Of a stretch of 64,000 nucleotides of DNA, positions 52,320-62,097 are shown one piece after another. This stretch comes from Tridacna crocea (taxonomy: Eukaryota > Mollusca > Bivalvia > Cardiida > Cardiidae). How positions within the stretch are numbered: the stretch's first letter is position 1; every line of letters starts with the position of its first letter. Position numbers and translations under genes: made by a program. Below the pieces are notes generated by a model. The model was not told the origin of the DNA and did not search any database. It saw only the letters and a program-made list of their open reading frames with translations. Where the stretch lies: positions 4,112,001-4,176,000 of the forward strand of contig OX031060.1 in assembly GCA_943736015.1 (NCBI GenBank). The letters run 5' to 3'.

Positions 52320-52570
52320 TTAACAAACGAGTCTTAGGAAAATGTTACTAAGGGAGTCTTTGGCGAGCTTATTTACGTTTTTGTTTGACGAATTAAATCA
52401 ATGTTATTCGAGTTTTATCTTAAACGCCAACGAATGTCAGATTCTTTTTATCGCATAACGGTATCTCACAAATAATAGATCAGAAGATGCAGTTTAACCA
52501 CCTGTAGATTAACGGGTATTAATGCCTATAAAACCCATTCACTTCTATGAAATGCGTATTCAAACTGATG
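52320..52570. mobile_element. Fragment related to the 33409 inverted-repeat element
   Basis: 'ATGTCAGATTCTTTTTATCG', 'CATAACGGTATCTCACAAAT' and 'CACTTCTATGAAATGCGTAT' follow the order of 33945-34080. Confidence 0.65.
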
Positions 52571-52579
52571 TGACACTAT

Positions 52580-52705
52580 ATAGTATTGCACTTGTATGGA
52601 AATATATTGTGTTGAACGAGTTCTTTTGGCAGAATTGCCCGAGCTTGCGAGGGCAACTACGCCAAAAGAACTCGTTCAACACAATATATTCCCATACAAG
52701 TGCAA
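52580..52705. repeat. Hairpin, 'TTGCACTTGTATGGAAATAT' family, near-perfect copy
   Basis: The arms pair 'GCACTTGTATGGAAATATAT' with its complement across about 55 bp, core 'TTGCCCGAGCTTGCGAGGGCAA'. A second, decayed copy is at 53295-53412. Confidence 0.92.
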
Positions 52706-53290
52706 TAACCTTTTCATTATATACTTTGATATTGTTAATATAATTTACCGTGATTTAACAATAAAAATTTATCGAATTCGTTGATTTATCCTTTTAAAAA
52801 AAGTCTTATTTATTCAAAAAGCAACAAAAAATTTCTTCCGTCTTTACACCGAGCCTTCGCAGAATTTTCAATTTTCGCTTTTGATGACGTCATCGTTGCT
52901 AACGGTTTGTAGATAAACAAGATGGCGACCAAAGATCCTGTTTCATCGCTTGAAAATTTCATCGTCGATATGTATGTTCGATAGACAAATTTTTCACACC
53001 TTGGTAATGATTGCATTCGGGAAACAAATATTTTGTTCATTTTTTATGTTTTTAAAAAAGAATAATGGTTTGAAAAGTTGGTAAATCATTATGTCTAACG
53101 CCGATTTTTTTCGTAATGGCGGCCGTTCATTTATTTCGATTTTTAGAGAAATGGCAGATTTTAAACCATTTCCGCAGTTAGCAACGCACGTGAAAAAAGC
53201 TCTAAAGTATGTAATATGAAAGTGTGCCCAATGAAAAAATATTGCATTATTTCACCCAGTGCAAATACATGGGGACAATATCAAAGTATA
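52706..53290. other. Spacer
   Basis: Two 'AATGGCG'/'GATGGCGACC' stretches (52921 and 53115) could be parts of old first exons or of repeats. No frame is supported. Confidence 0.3.
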
Positions 53291-53294
53291 ATAT

Positions 53295-53412
53295 ATAGTA
53301 TTGCACTTGTATGGAGCTATATTGTGTTGAACAAGTCCTTTTGGTAGAGTTGCTCGAGCTTGAGAAGGCAAATACGCTAAAAGAACGAGTTAAACACAAT
53401 ATATTCCCATAA
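53295..53412. repeat. Hairpin, second copy of the 52580 family
   Basis: 'TTGCACTTGTATGGAGCTAT' pairs less exactly with 'AACACAATATATTCCCATA'. The outer right arm is truncated. It lies just downstream of the prohormone exon. Confidence 0.85.
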
Positions 53413-53476
53413 ACCAATATCCCCAGCCGCCTTTTCGGCGGTGATAAAATTTGATATTTGCAATTAAAACACTAAC

Positions 53477-54129
53477 CCCAAAGTCGTACTCCTCCTCTGG
53501 GTAATACGGCTCCGCCCTCAACTCTGCAGCTAGTTCCATCAACCGTCGATATGCGTCAGTGTAATCTTTCGTACTTCTTTTTTGAGGCACAAACAAAGGG
53601 TAATGAGACTGAGGCTCTAGGAAATACGGGAAAAAGTCCGAGCTTCTCTTTAGCCCAGGGACAAACGTCAATCCAGCCTGACGCTTCGGAATGTAAAACT
53701 GCGCTTCGTCCCCGAGATCGGAGCCGAGGTAGTCCGCATACGGCGAGTATATCGGACCGCTGTATTCATCCGCGGCACTGTCATCGTCCTCGTACCTCTC
53801 AGCATTGTCGAGTAGGTTTACCAGATATCTTATGTCATCGTCGCTTAATTCATCAATCTCTTCGTTTTCATAAGGGGCTTCCAAATAGCGTTCCTCAAAG
53901 GGGTCATTATTTCTGCCGAGAATGTCGGATGCGAAGTAAAGGTCCCTCTTTATTCGGCGAGCGCGTTTCAGTACTCGGCTCTTTGGGATCGCTCGCAAGC
54001 GGTTAACTCGGCTGCGTCTGTAGCGTCCGGCATTTCGATAATCTATGGGATTGTATGGGTATCGATAGCCGCCCGTCTGCCAGCCTCCATATTGACTGTT
54101 TAACAGGTCCAGTAGATAGTTACCGTTTC
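53477..54129 (-). CDS. Neuropeptide-type prohormone, internal exon
   Basis: The exon runs from acceptor ...TTTCGCAG (54139-54130) to donor GGG|GTTAGT (53477/53476) and encodes 217 residues. It has the marks of a secreted peptide precursor: many dibasic sites (RR 37-38, KR 54-55, KR 60-61, KR 148-149, KR 160-161, KR 183-184, RR 194-195) and acidic spacers (EEIDELSDDD, EDDDSAADE). Predicted products include QAGLTFVPGL (N-terminal Gln) and a 21-residue peptide beginning SSDFFPYFLEPQ and ending FVPQ. The signal-peptide exon and the last exon are not found in the window. The family is not recognised with certainty; a granin-like precursor is the alternative. Confidence 0.65.
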
Positions 54130-54182
54130 CTGCGAAATGAAAGGAAAAAAGTTACAGTAAATATTATACTGACACAATTAAA

Positions 54183-54500
54183 ATAACTCAAAAAGAGGAG
54201 AGAAAAAGAAACAAGTACATGATATTTATGATGCTGATAATGATGATAATGGTAAAAAAGAAGAAGATGAAGAAGAAGAAGAAGAGAAAGAAGAAGAAGA
54301 AGTAGAAGAAGAAGAAAAGAAGAAGAAGAAAGAAAGAAGAATAAAAAAGAAGAAAAAGAAAGAAGAAGAAACAGAATAAGGACAGGAAGAAGAAGGAGGA
54401 GGGGAAGAAGAAGGAGGAGGGGAAGAAGAAGAAGAAGAAGAAGAAGATGATGATGATGATAACGGTGATGATGATGGTGATGACGATGATTAGATCAAAC
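54183..54500. repeat. (GAA)n / GAT microsatellite in the prohormone intron
   Basis: A purine-only run of GAA, GAAA and GGA words from about 54255 to 54445, then GATGAT repeats. The Phe-rich minus-strand frame over it is an effect of the repeat. Confidence 0.95.
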
Positions 54501-54860
54501 AAAAGGGGTGGTAATTTTTATCTATTACTTTATCTATATTTATAGATTTAATCTATATCTATATAATTTATATACATATATATCTGTAATTGGCACAAAC
54601 GTAAAAAAACCGTGATGGCTGCAAGAATTATCTTGATACTAAAATTATCATCAAACCTTTTATTACCTATATAATATTTTCGGCAAAATTTGTTTCATCG
54701 CGACAGTTCTCTTAATCAATCGCAAAATGTATCTCGTATCTATTGGCAGAAATATGCCACCATAAGTCACAACGATGTTTTTTTTTTTCCGTTTTAGCGG
54801 GGACGAACGAGACATTATTGATGTATGGATACAACCTTTAGCCCTCTGCCAGACAACAGA
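54501..54860. other. Spacer
   Basis: Nothing recognised. Confidence 0.3.
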
Positions 54861-54864
54861 ATAA

Positions 54865-54946
54865 ATAGTCGGTTTACTTCAAAAACCTCGTAACTACAGC
54901 TTGTAACAAGCTGTAGTTACGAGGTTTTTGAAGTAAACCGACGATA
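54865..54946. repeat. Small perfect hairpin, 'ACCTCGTAACTACAGCTTGT'
   Basis: The 82-bp palindrome has ~40-bp arms and almost no loop: 'GTCGGTTTACTTCAAAAACC' pairs with its complement, centre 'AGCTTGTAACAAGCT'. Only the outermost bases mismatch. Confidence 0.93.
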
Positions 54947-55150
54947 TAACTTGTCCAGTCTTTTAGCTTTTTTCAGGCGACAAATTAAACTTGGCTCAAA
55001 TGATGAACTGTACTTTTGAAGAGTAGAAAATATTTCGGGAAAGGAGAAAATGCCGGTAATTAGCATTTTCTCCTTTTCCCACAATGTTTTCAAAACCTTC
55101 TTTCCCTACAAAGTTGTTTGTGAGACTGGATTGTTTGGTAAAAGGATTAA
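54947..55150. mobile_element. PT element
   Basis: 'GTCCAGTCTTTTAGC' at the left, a palindrome with small defects ('AATGCCGGTAATTAGCATTT'), and 'GGATTGTTTGGTAAAAGG' TTAA at 55147. The left end is replaced by the small hairpin. Confidence 0.85.
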
Positions 55151-55189
55151 CTGCTGAAAACATTAACGCCGTTTTTCAACATTATACCA

Positions 55190-55400
55190 GTTAAATTGCG
55201 GCGGCCAGTGCGCCTGTCTATGCTTTCCTGGAGTTTGTTTTACCAGTACTCCGCACAATAACCTTTCCAAGCACTGGCTGCTTCCCTGCATTACCCTTGT
55301 TGAAACAATGATCAGTGTTTAGAGAGAAATGAATGACCATCATTAATTCTCTGAAACGAATTGGCCGAGGCTTGTATCGAACCAGCGACCCCCTGTTGTT
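55190..55400 (-). mobile_element. SINE (inverted)
   Basis: 'CAAGCACTGGCTGCTTCCCT', 'TGAAACAATGATCAGTGTTT' and 'CTTGTATCGAACCAGCGACC' (B-box read backwards). Confidence 0.6.
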
Positions 55401-55860
55401 GAGATCTGTGTGCAACAAGTATTGTACCGTGGCTTGCTTGCTGAAAATATAGCATTGACTTTCTCAATTCAAAAGCAGTCACGAAATACTGCATTTAAAT
55501 TAAAAGTTTATTCTCCCGTTTCGAACAAATAACGGCCAATGTTGATCAAGGGTCAGACAGAGCGTTAACTAGTAAGAGTCTGGTAGTGGTTTAAAATCTT
55601 AAATTCACTGCTAAATCACCCTTAAATCTTAATATAACCGGAAAAGATATTTTGCTTAATTAGTTAGACAGTTACAGTCTGATGCCAGGAGGGATTGATT
55701 TCATTGGGTAACAATAGGTTGTCTACGAAAAATAATTTGAAAACGATTAATTTTAACTTCTTCTGAGTGATTATATCATCGCATCTCATCTGTAAAGGCG
55801 ATAGATTTGATCAGAAACCCCTGGCCTGTTTCACGATGGCTTCGCTGGGTGATGATCACG
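55401..55860. other. Spacer
   Basis: Nothing recognised. Confidence 0.3.
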
Positions 55861-55863
55861 CCG

Positions 55864-56600
55864 TTATTTCATGCCTTACGGTAGGATATGGAGAAATAAG
55901 AGTGAAAATATTTTTAAACCAGATGGAAATATGACGTCATTTACCTTACATTTCTCGCGCTTGACGTAATATTGTAATGCGTTGCTATGCGGTAGGGGTG
56001 CGCCACGGGAACTAATGCAAGAGAATTTTATTATATACCTATCAGTGAAATCCTGGGATTTCCCAGTGTAATAAATTTTGATATCATCACTAGTGACGTT
56101 ATCAACTTTCACTTTCACTTCCTGACGTAATTTGGGAACTCCTTTTTTTTTCGACTACATTTTTCTCGACTTTCAAACGCAAAATTACAAATAATGATGT
56201 TAATAAGGTATACAATAAATAGAATAATCAACTGGTTATTTTTGATATGAAAAATATCTCACTCGGACGCGTCGTAAGGCGTTAAAAAAACTCGTGCTGC
56301 GCACTCGTTTTTTCAACGCCTAACAACGCATCCTCGTGAGATATTTTTCATATCAAAAACAACCAGTTGATTATCCTCTATGTATTGAATTTTGATAAAA
56401 CTCCTCTCAGAAAGGGTTAAAAGCATGTAATAAATAGCATATTTTTTTTTTTTTTTTGAAAGATCGAAATTTATTTCATCGAGTGAACACCATCGGTAAT
56501 ATTTTCACGAGTGGCGCGCAGCCACTCGTGAAAATGTTACCGACGGTGTTCACTCAATGAATTTTTTTTCGATCTTTCACAGAAAAAAATCCTCGATTTA
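55864..56600. mobile_element. Family 2 element, inverted, with a nested hairpin
   Basis: 'TTTCATGCCTTACGGTAGGA', 'ATATGACGTCATTTACC' and 'GTTGCTATGCGGTAGGGGTG' precede a foreign block. 'TCTCAGAAAGGGTTAAAAGC' and a long hairpin (56455-56590, core 'GAGTGGCGCGCAGCCACTC') complete it. Confidence 0.85.
56210..56385. repeat. Hairpin, 'CAACTGGTTATTTTTGATAT', ~72-bp arms
   Basis: 'AATAATCAACTGGTTATTTT' pairs with 'ACAACCAGTTGATTAT', with inner pairing through 'GAAAAATATCTCAC' to the core 'CGTGCTGCGCACTCG'. It is inserted within the family 2 element. Confidence 0.88.
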
Positions 56601-57325
56601 TTTACTTTGGAAGGGCAATGCTTTCTATGACTTGTGTAGCCACAGGCCTTTGAAGCTTCACTGATCTTTGTTCGATTATTGGACGCCATTTCTAAAATAG
56701 AACACTGGCGACTGTCTCCATATCGTGCACTAAAAATAGCACACGGGTAACTATCTCATCATCATTAACTAAAAACTTTACATCGGTGACTTTCTCTTTA
56801 TCGTATTAATTACTAGCATACTGTAAAGAGACAGTCACTATTGTGCTATATTTAGTGATTGTGTCCGGTGGTCGACCAATAAGAATTTCGGTATTCAATG
56901 ACAGGTCAAAGGAGTTTCAGTGGCTTAAGGTATAACAAAAGGCATAGAAATCGTGAGCTGTACCCTTTGCATGATTCGGATACAACCTATGGCGCATTAA
57001 AAACAAACACAAAGGCCTTCAAACGAATAAAAATCTGCATAAAGGACTGTTGCCAAGGCTAAGAACAATGTCCTTTCATGAACTGAAGCATCTTATTATC
57101 CTGCAAAAGACCAAACAATGAAACCCGTTGTATGCTCCCTAGAGGGAAACCTATGTAAACCTTATAGAGAAAAATTTGATCTTGTTGAAACCTTTTAACC
57201 ATTATCCTGCAAGATAACTAACATTGAATTTTCTGGTCGATTGTAAAAACCAAAATGCTGCTGTGTCAAAGTTTTTCTTTTTTGAGGGGTGGGAGTGCGG
57301 GGTATCTCTTTATCGGTCAGTGTAG
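56601..57325. other. Spacer
   Basis: Nothing recognised. Confidence 0.3.
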
Positions 57326-57326
57326 A

Positions 57327-57612
57327 TCCGATATGGCGTGCAACACGCGAAAAGGGACATTCGGACATTTGCGTAAAGTGTCGTCTCGGATCAGCCTGCG
57401 CAGTACGCGCAGGCTAATCCAAGACGACACTTTACGACTACATTATATTTTGTGCTACAGCAGACTTGTGCAAAATAGAAAATTACACGGAAATTACACG
57501 GAAAGTGCCGTCTCGGATTAGCCTGCGCGGCCTGCGCAGGCTGATCCGAGACGACACTTTACGCAAATGTTCGAATGTTCCTTTTCGCGTGTTGTAAGCC
57601 ATATCTGACCGC
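57327..57612. mobile_element. Element with two internal hairpins, best copy
   Basis: The ends are 'ATATGGCGTGCAACACGCGA' and 'TCGCGTGTTGTAAGCCATAT'. Hairpin 1 is at 57377-57440 and hairpin 2 at 57500-57565, each of the form 'GTCTCGGATCAGCCTGCGCA' with its inverse. The middle holds 'TGTGCTACAGCAGACTTGTG'. Confidence 0.9.
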
Positions 57613-58126
57613 ACGTTCTGACTTTGCTTTTCAGTCTGGAGTAAAGAGCTGGCGAAGTCTAACAGGATAACTTATAATTTGCCTCGAATTGCCCTTTAAT
57701 TAAATTGATATAACGTAAGATTGCAAGGAAGCCCGACATTGCCAATGGCAAAATTATTGATTTGAACCATCCTGATTGTATCAACTATACTTTCCAAATA
57801 TAGTTCTAGGTGCAAATTTCTAAGAAATGCCACGGGCTAAAAGGTGTTTAAGATGATCTGGAATATGGTTTATTCTCAGACATATCGGAAACTGCGGGCT
57901 TTTTTGCGGAATATTTAGTCTTCATACTCAGATACACGGGTGCTTTAGTGACTCGTAGGTCATAAACGGAAAAAACGGGAAATCGACTGGTAGATAGTTA
58001 AAATTCGTGGAATGTGAAAGTCGAGGCCCAAGAGACAGCATAGAACGTGCAGAGCTTGTTAGCTTTCATACACATTATACATTGAATAATAAATCTAAAT
58101 TTAACGAACAACCATGGTCATAGGTT
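57613..58126. other. Spacer
   Basis: Nothing recognised. Confidence 0.3.
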
Positions 58127-58693
58127 TCAACAGAAAGTCTTAAGGACGTTTTCTACAGTTTTGTAAAAATTTAATCCTTTCATATAATTTTCTATTTTTT
58201 TCATATGTTGGATAAAATTCAATGGCAAACTCAAAAATAAAAAGAAAAAGGTATATTGCCAAGTAAGATTTTTTGTGAAATGGCCGGTTCCATAGTAACC
58301 GTTTAGGCGATAAGACCGAACGGCACTGTCATGTTCAGTAGACTCTAGTCTCTGAGAAAGTCGACACCGCCGAAAACTTTCCTGTATTCTTCTGATCTTT
58401 TCCCCTTTAGATCTTTTTGCAAAATGTTCGTTAAGTCGATATTGTAGACTCATTCCTTGCTTAGAAACGTACCCTATCCGAAATTCAAGGTATTGTCCGA
58501 ACGATATACAAGTACCTTCTTTGAGAAGAGTTACTGTCTGATATAGTTTCCCTTGAAATCGCCAAAGTGATGTGCAGAAATTACTACCGAAAACGTCCTT
58601 AACATATAAGATGGTTAGTTTTGAAATCAGGAAGAAGAACAGTGTTTGGAATGATGTTTGAATATTGCATGGGTACTGATCCTGAGTCTTCAA
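58127..58693 (-). CDS. Unrecognised 188-codon frame, doubtful
   Basis: The frame starts with TTG, not ATG, and follows an in-frame TAG, so it has no proper start. It contains hydrophobic runs (TLFFFLISKLTILYV near the N-terminus; WQYTFFFLFLSLPL near the C-terminus) and a basic middle (EHFAKRSKGEKIRRIQESFR). It could be an exon of an unknown gene, but no convincing splice pair was seen. Confidence 0.2.
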   Translation of the reverse strand: MKTQDQYPCNIQTSFQTLFFFLISKLTILYVKDVFGSNFCTSLWRFQGKLYQTVTLLKEGTCISFGQYLEFRIGYVSKQGMSLQYRLNEHFAKRSKGEKIRRIQESFRRCRLSQRLESTEHDSAVRSYRLNGYYGTGHFTKNLTWQYTFFFLFLSLPLNFIQHMKKIENYMKGLNFYKTVENVLKTFC

Positions 58694-58863
58694 TGTCTAC
58701 CAGTCGTTATGACTATTCTGTTCAAACAGGAAAGGGATTGTGTTTGACCTAGCATGATTTGTCCTCTGTTGTTGAAGCCGGTCGGAAGAAGGCTTTGTCT
58801 CAGCCTTTCAGAGTAATACTGGTCTGAATATGGTTTATGTCTTAGCCCATCTTATAGTAATGT

Positions 58864-59101
58864 TTAACTCTTTCGCAAACAAGCCCTGGTTTTTTTACAT
58901 GTCTGCAGTACAAGTCTTTAGAAAACACGAAAACACAGTGGGAAAAGGAGAAATTGCTCGTAACGAGCAATTTCTCCTTTTCCCGCAGTGTTTTCTAGCC
59001 TGTCGGAAAACTTTCTACCATTCTCATCAATTTCGAAATTGTTATCTACAAACACTTTGAGTTTGGGACAGTCTAAAATTTGTCATTTGGAAAAGGGTTT
59101 A
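58864..59101. mobile_element. PT element, subfamily C ('CTCGTAACGAG' centre)
   Basis: TTAA CTCTTTCGCAAACAAGCC at the left; 'GTCATTTGGAAAAGGG' TTTA at the right. The palindrome 'GGAGAAATTGCTCGTAACGA' with its inverse at 58938-58985 shares the arm words of the main family outside and of subfamily B at the centre. Confidence 0.92.
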
Positions 59102-59800
59102 CCGGCCTAAATATGGGTATGTCTTAGCAAGTCTGAATATTGTTATGTCTTCGTCAGTCTGAATATGGATAAGTGTTAGCTGGTCTAAGTATGGGTATGT
59201 CTTAGCCAGTCTGAATATGGTTATGTCTTCGTCAGTCTGAATATGGGTATGTCTTAGCCAGTCTGAATATGGTTATGTCTTCGTCAGTCTGAATATGGTA
59301 ATGTCTTCGTCAGTCTGAATATGGACATGTCTTCGCTAGTCTGAATATGGTTATGTCTTAGCCAGTCTGAATATGGACATGTCTTCGCCTCTCTGAATAT
59401 GTTTATATCTTAGCCAGTCTGAATATGGACATGTCTTCGCCTCTCTGAATATGGTTATATCTTCGTCAGTCTGAATATGGTTATGTCTTCGCCAGTCTGA
59501 ATATGGTTATATCTTCGCCTCTCTGAATATGGTTATGTCTTCGTCAGTCTGAATATGGTTATATCTTCGCCTCTCTGAATATGGTTATGTCTTCGCCAGT
59601 CTGAATATGGTTATGTCTTCGTCAGTCTGAATATGGACATGTCTTCGCCTCTCTGAATATGGTTATGTCTTAGCCAGTCTGAATATGGTTATATCTTCGC
59701 CTCTCTGAATATGGTTATGTCTTCGCCAGTCTGAATATGGTTATGTCTTCGTCAGTCTGAATATGATTAAGTGTTAGCCGGTCTATAAATATGAATATGT
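59102..59800. repeat. 26-bp minisatellite, about 26 copies
   Basis: The unit is 'TCTGAATATGGTTATGTCTT' plus 'CGCCAG' or 'CGTCAG'. Variants (GGACATG, CCTCTC for CCAGTC, AGCCAG) follow higher-order patterns, for example blocks ending 'CGCCTCTCTGAATATGGTTA'. Confidence 0.97.
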
Positions 59801-59826
59801 CCTTGCAGTTGTACAAATGGTTTTGT

Positions 59827-60055
59827 TTAACTCATTACCAAACGATAAATTTTTAGTTTTGTCAAAATCGAAAGCATTTGCAGACGACAAAATTAAAGTG
59901 ATAGAAAATTTGAAAATTGTTTTGAAAAAGATAGAAAACATTGTGGGAAAAGGAGAAAATGCTGGTTACCAGCATTTTGTCCTTTTCCCACAATGTTTTC
60001 TAAAGGCTTCTTTCTCAAGGGCGTCAAAAGTAGGGATTGTGTGGTAATGGGTCAA
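59827..60055. mobile_element. PT element
   Basis: TTAA CTCATTACCAAACGAT at the left; 'GGATTGTGTGGTAATGGG' TCAA at the right. The palindrome is at 59936-60001, centre 'CTGGTTACCAG', with one difference ('TTTTGTCC'). Confidence 0.95.
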
Positions 60056-60221
60056 ATGTTTGTTTTGCTTCAATTAATGAGAATGTTACATACAGTTTAG
60101 CTAAAACTGTAAAGAATCCAATTGGCTAAAACATGGCTGCGAACGTCTCCGCCCATCATTTGCTACAATCAAAACCCAGCCCGAATATGACAATTATATT
60201 TCGAGTAACAGTGGTACTTGC

Positions 60222-60306
60222 ATATCGTCGGTGTACTTCCAAAACCTGGTAACTACAGCTTGTTACAAGCTGTAGGTACGAGGTTTTCGGAGTACACCGA
60301 CGATAT
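60222..60306. repeat. Small hairpin, 'ACCTCGTAACTACAGCTTGT' family
   Basis: 85 bp: 'ATATCGTCGGTGTACTTCC' and 'GGAGTACACCGACGATAT' pair, including matched GT/AC changes (GTGTAC for GTTTAC) in both arms relative to the 54865 copy. The centre is 'AGCTTGTTACAAGCT'. Confidence 0.92.
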
Positions 60307-60519
60307 TTGACTTGCAAGATCGAATGGTGACGGGAAATGAGCAAGATGATTAAGGTCCATAACTATGCTATTAAACACGACCTCCTCTTTGCTTAATGGA
60401 TCTTTTACGATTCCTTCGGTAATTACACAGAGTACCTTTAATAGTCAAAGATGTAATGCGCAATTCATAGTTGCATTCTTACCATCCGTCTATCGTCTTT
60501 TCTCTTTTTATCGCTAAGG

Positions 60520-60840
60520 CTGGGTTTGTCTGTCTGTGTGTATGTGTGTGTGGCTGCCTGGCTGCTTATCTGTGTGAGTGTGGGTGGGTCGGTGTGGGTG
60601 TGTGCGTGTGTGTGTGTCTATATGTATGTATGTCTGCCTGTATATATGTCTATATACCTTTATGTCTGTCTGCCTTCAAACTTGTTTGACTGTTTGCCTG
60701 CCTTTCTGCCTGTCTTTCCGTTCCGCCCCTCTGTCTGTCTGTTTGTGTCTGTCTGTCTGTTTGCCTATATGTGTGTGTGTCTGTCTAGTTGTTTTTTCGC
60801 CTATCTGTTTGTTTGTCTTCGCTTTATCGTAATGTTTGTC
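60520..60840. repeat. Degenerate (TGTC)n / (TG)n microsatellite
   Basis: A continuous 'TGTCTGTCTG'- and 'GTGTGTGT'-like stretch. Three overlapping Cys/Val-rich frames over it are by-products. Confidence 0.95.
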
Positions 60841-61024
60841 GATCCGTAAGATTGAACATCTTAACCTCCATTTTTACATAAAACTAGAAGGGCCAAGCAA
60901 ACGAATACGAGTAACTATTCAACCCGTCAGTCAGAGAGAAAAAATAAACACCAAAAAATCTACTGTTCCAAAGACTCTAGGGGGTAGAGTGTCTCTCCAC
61001 AATGGACAGTGTAGACACAAAACC

Positions 61025-61212
61025 AGGGGTCGTATTTACTAAACATTCATAAGAACATTTTTAGTCTTATTCAGCAGAATTTTATCTATGTGAAAGTAAC
61101 AGAACTTCTGATTGGCTAAACCATTCGGTTTAGCCAATCAGAAGATCTGTTACTTTCAAGGTTAGAAAATCTTGAAGAATACGATAAAGAATATTCGTAA
61201 GAATGGTTGGTG
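61025..61212. mobile_element. Inverted-repeat element, 'GAATGGTTGGTGAATACGG' ends, hairpin centre
   Basis: 'GGTCGTATTTACTAAACATT' and 'AATGGTTGGTGAATACGGAC' are the ends. The centre palindrome 'TTCTGATTGGCTAAACCATT' with its complement lies at about 61105-61150. Confidence 0.85.
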
Positions 61213-62090
61213 AATACGGACCCAGACCGCAGGTTTGACGCAGCCTAATCTTGATATATATTAGTCGCCTAAGCAATAATAGTTGTGAAGGGCACAAAAC
61301 GGATTAAAACCATTTATTTATGAGCTTGCTGAAGCAGACGACTTCTACAGAATGCCGTCATAAATAAGGGAGTGTCAGTAAACACGCAATATCTCTATTT
61401 TTCTTAATGTTTTGTTGGAACTGTCTCGAGATCAATTCTTTATTTCCGTCTGTTTTTTTTTTGGAATGTCCTATCACTCTACCAAACATTATCGTGCTTT
61501 TTGACAAAAAGATCCTGACAAAATGTCATTGTACACATTATGAGAAACGGGGAAAACACACCACTGACTGGTAATATTTTTTTTTTGCAATCCTTTCCTC
61601 ACATTGTTTTACCATTTGGTGGCCCTATTTCGTAATAGTGCAAATTTCTACGATACGTTTGAGAATAAACTATATTCATAAACATCTTAACTACACGTGC
61701 TGTACTCGGTATCGCTGGCATCAGCCGGTCATAATTACAAAACAACAAGAACCGGGCCCCAAGAAATGATATTTCTCTTGGGTATTATCGAAAATAAGTT
61801 ATGGTTTTATTATATTGTTGGAGGCAATCTTTTGTGATAAAATTCACTCTGTTCTGGACAAAAAAAAAAACAACAACAACAAAACTTACACTCGTCGAAA
61901 GTGAAAACATATATATGTGATAAAAAGAATCTGATACTCGTGTGCGTAAGAGATAAAATTTTATCGAACTCGTCAAGGAAAATGTTATTAAGCCCGCCTA
62001 TAACATTCCCCAATACTCGTTTGATAACATCCTATCTCAAAAGCCAACTGATGTCAGATCCTATATGTCTTTTTATCTTACAGCATAGAT
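61213..62090. other. Spacer with a 33409-type fragment
   Basis: 61920-62065 keeps 'GATAAAAAGAATCTGATAC', 'AATGTTATTAAGCCCGCC' and 'AACTGATGTCAGATCC' from the inverted-repeat family at 33409. The rest is unrecognised. Confidence 0.45.
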
Positions 62091-62097
62091 CCAAGAT

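Noticed and set aside
53551..54006. 151-codon frame on the + strand opposite the prohormone exon
   Set aside because: It is the antisense shadow of the better-supported minus-strand coding exon.
54188..54502. Phe-rich membrane-like frame on the - strand
   Set aside because: Produced by the (GAA)n microsatellite.
60471..60849. Three overlapping Cys/Val-rich frames
   Set aside because: Produced by a (TGTC)n/(TG)n microsatellite; the apparent cysteine-rich peptide is an effect of the repeat.
61480..61625. Possible further PT copy
   Set aside because: A few words fit (CCTCACATTGTTTTACC) but ends, palindrome and internal segment are not recognisable.
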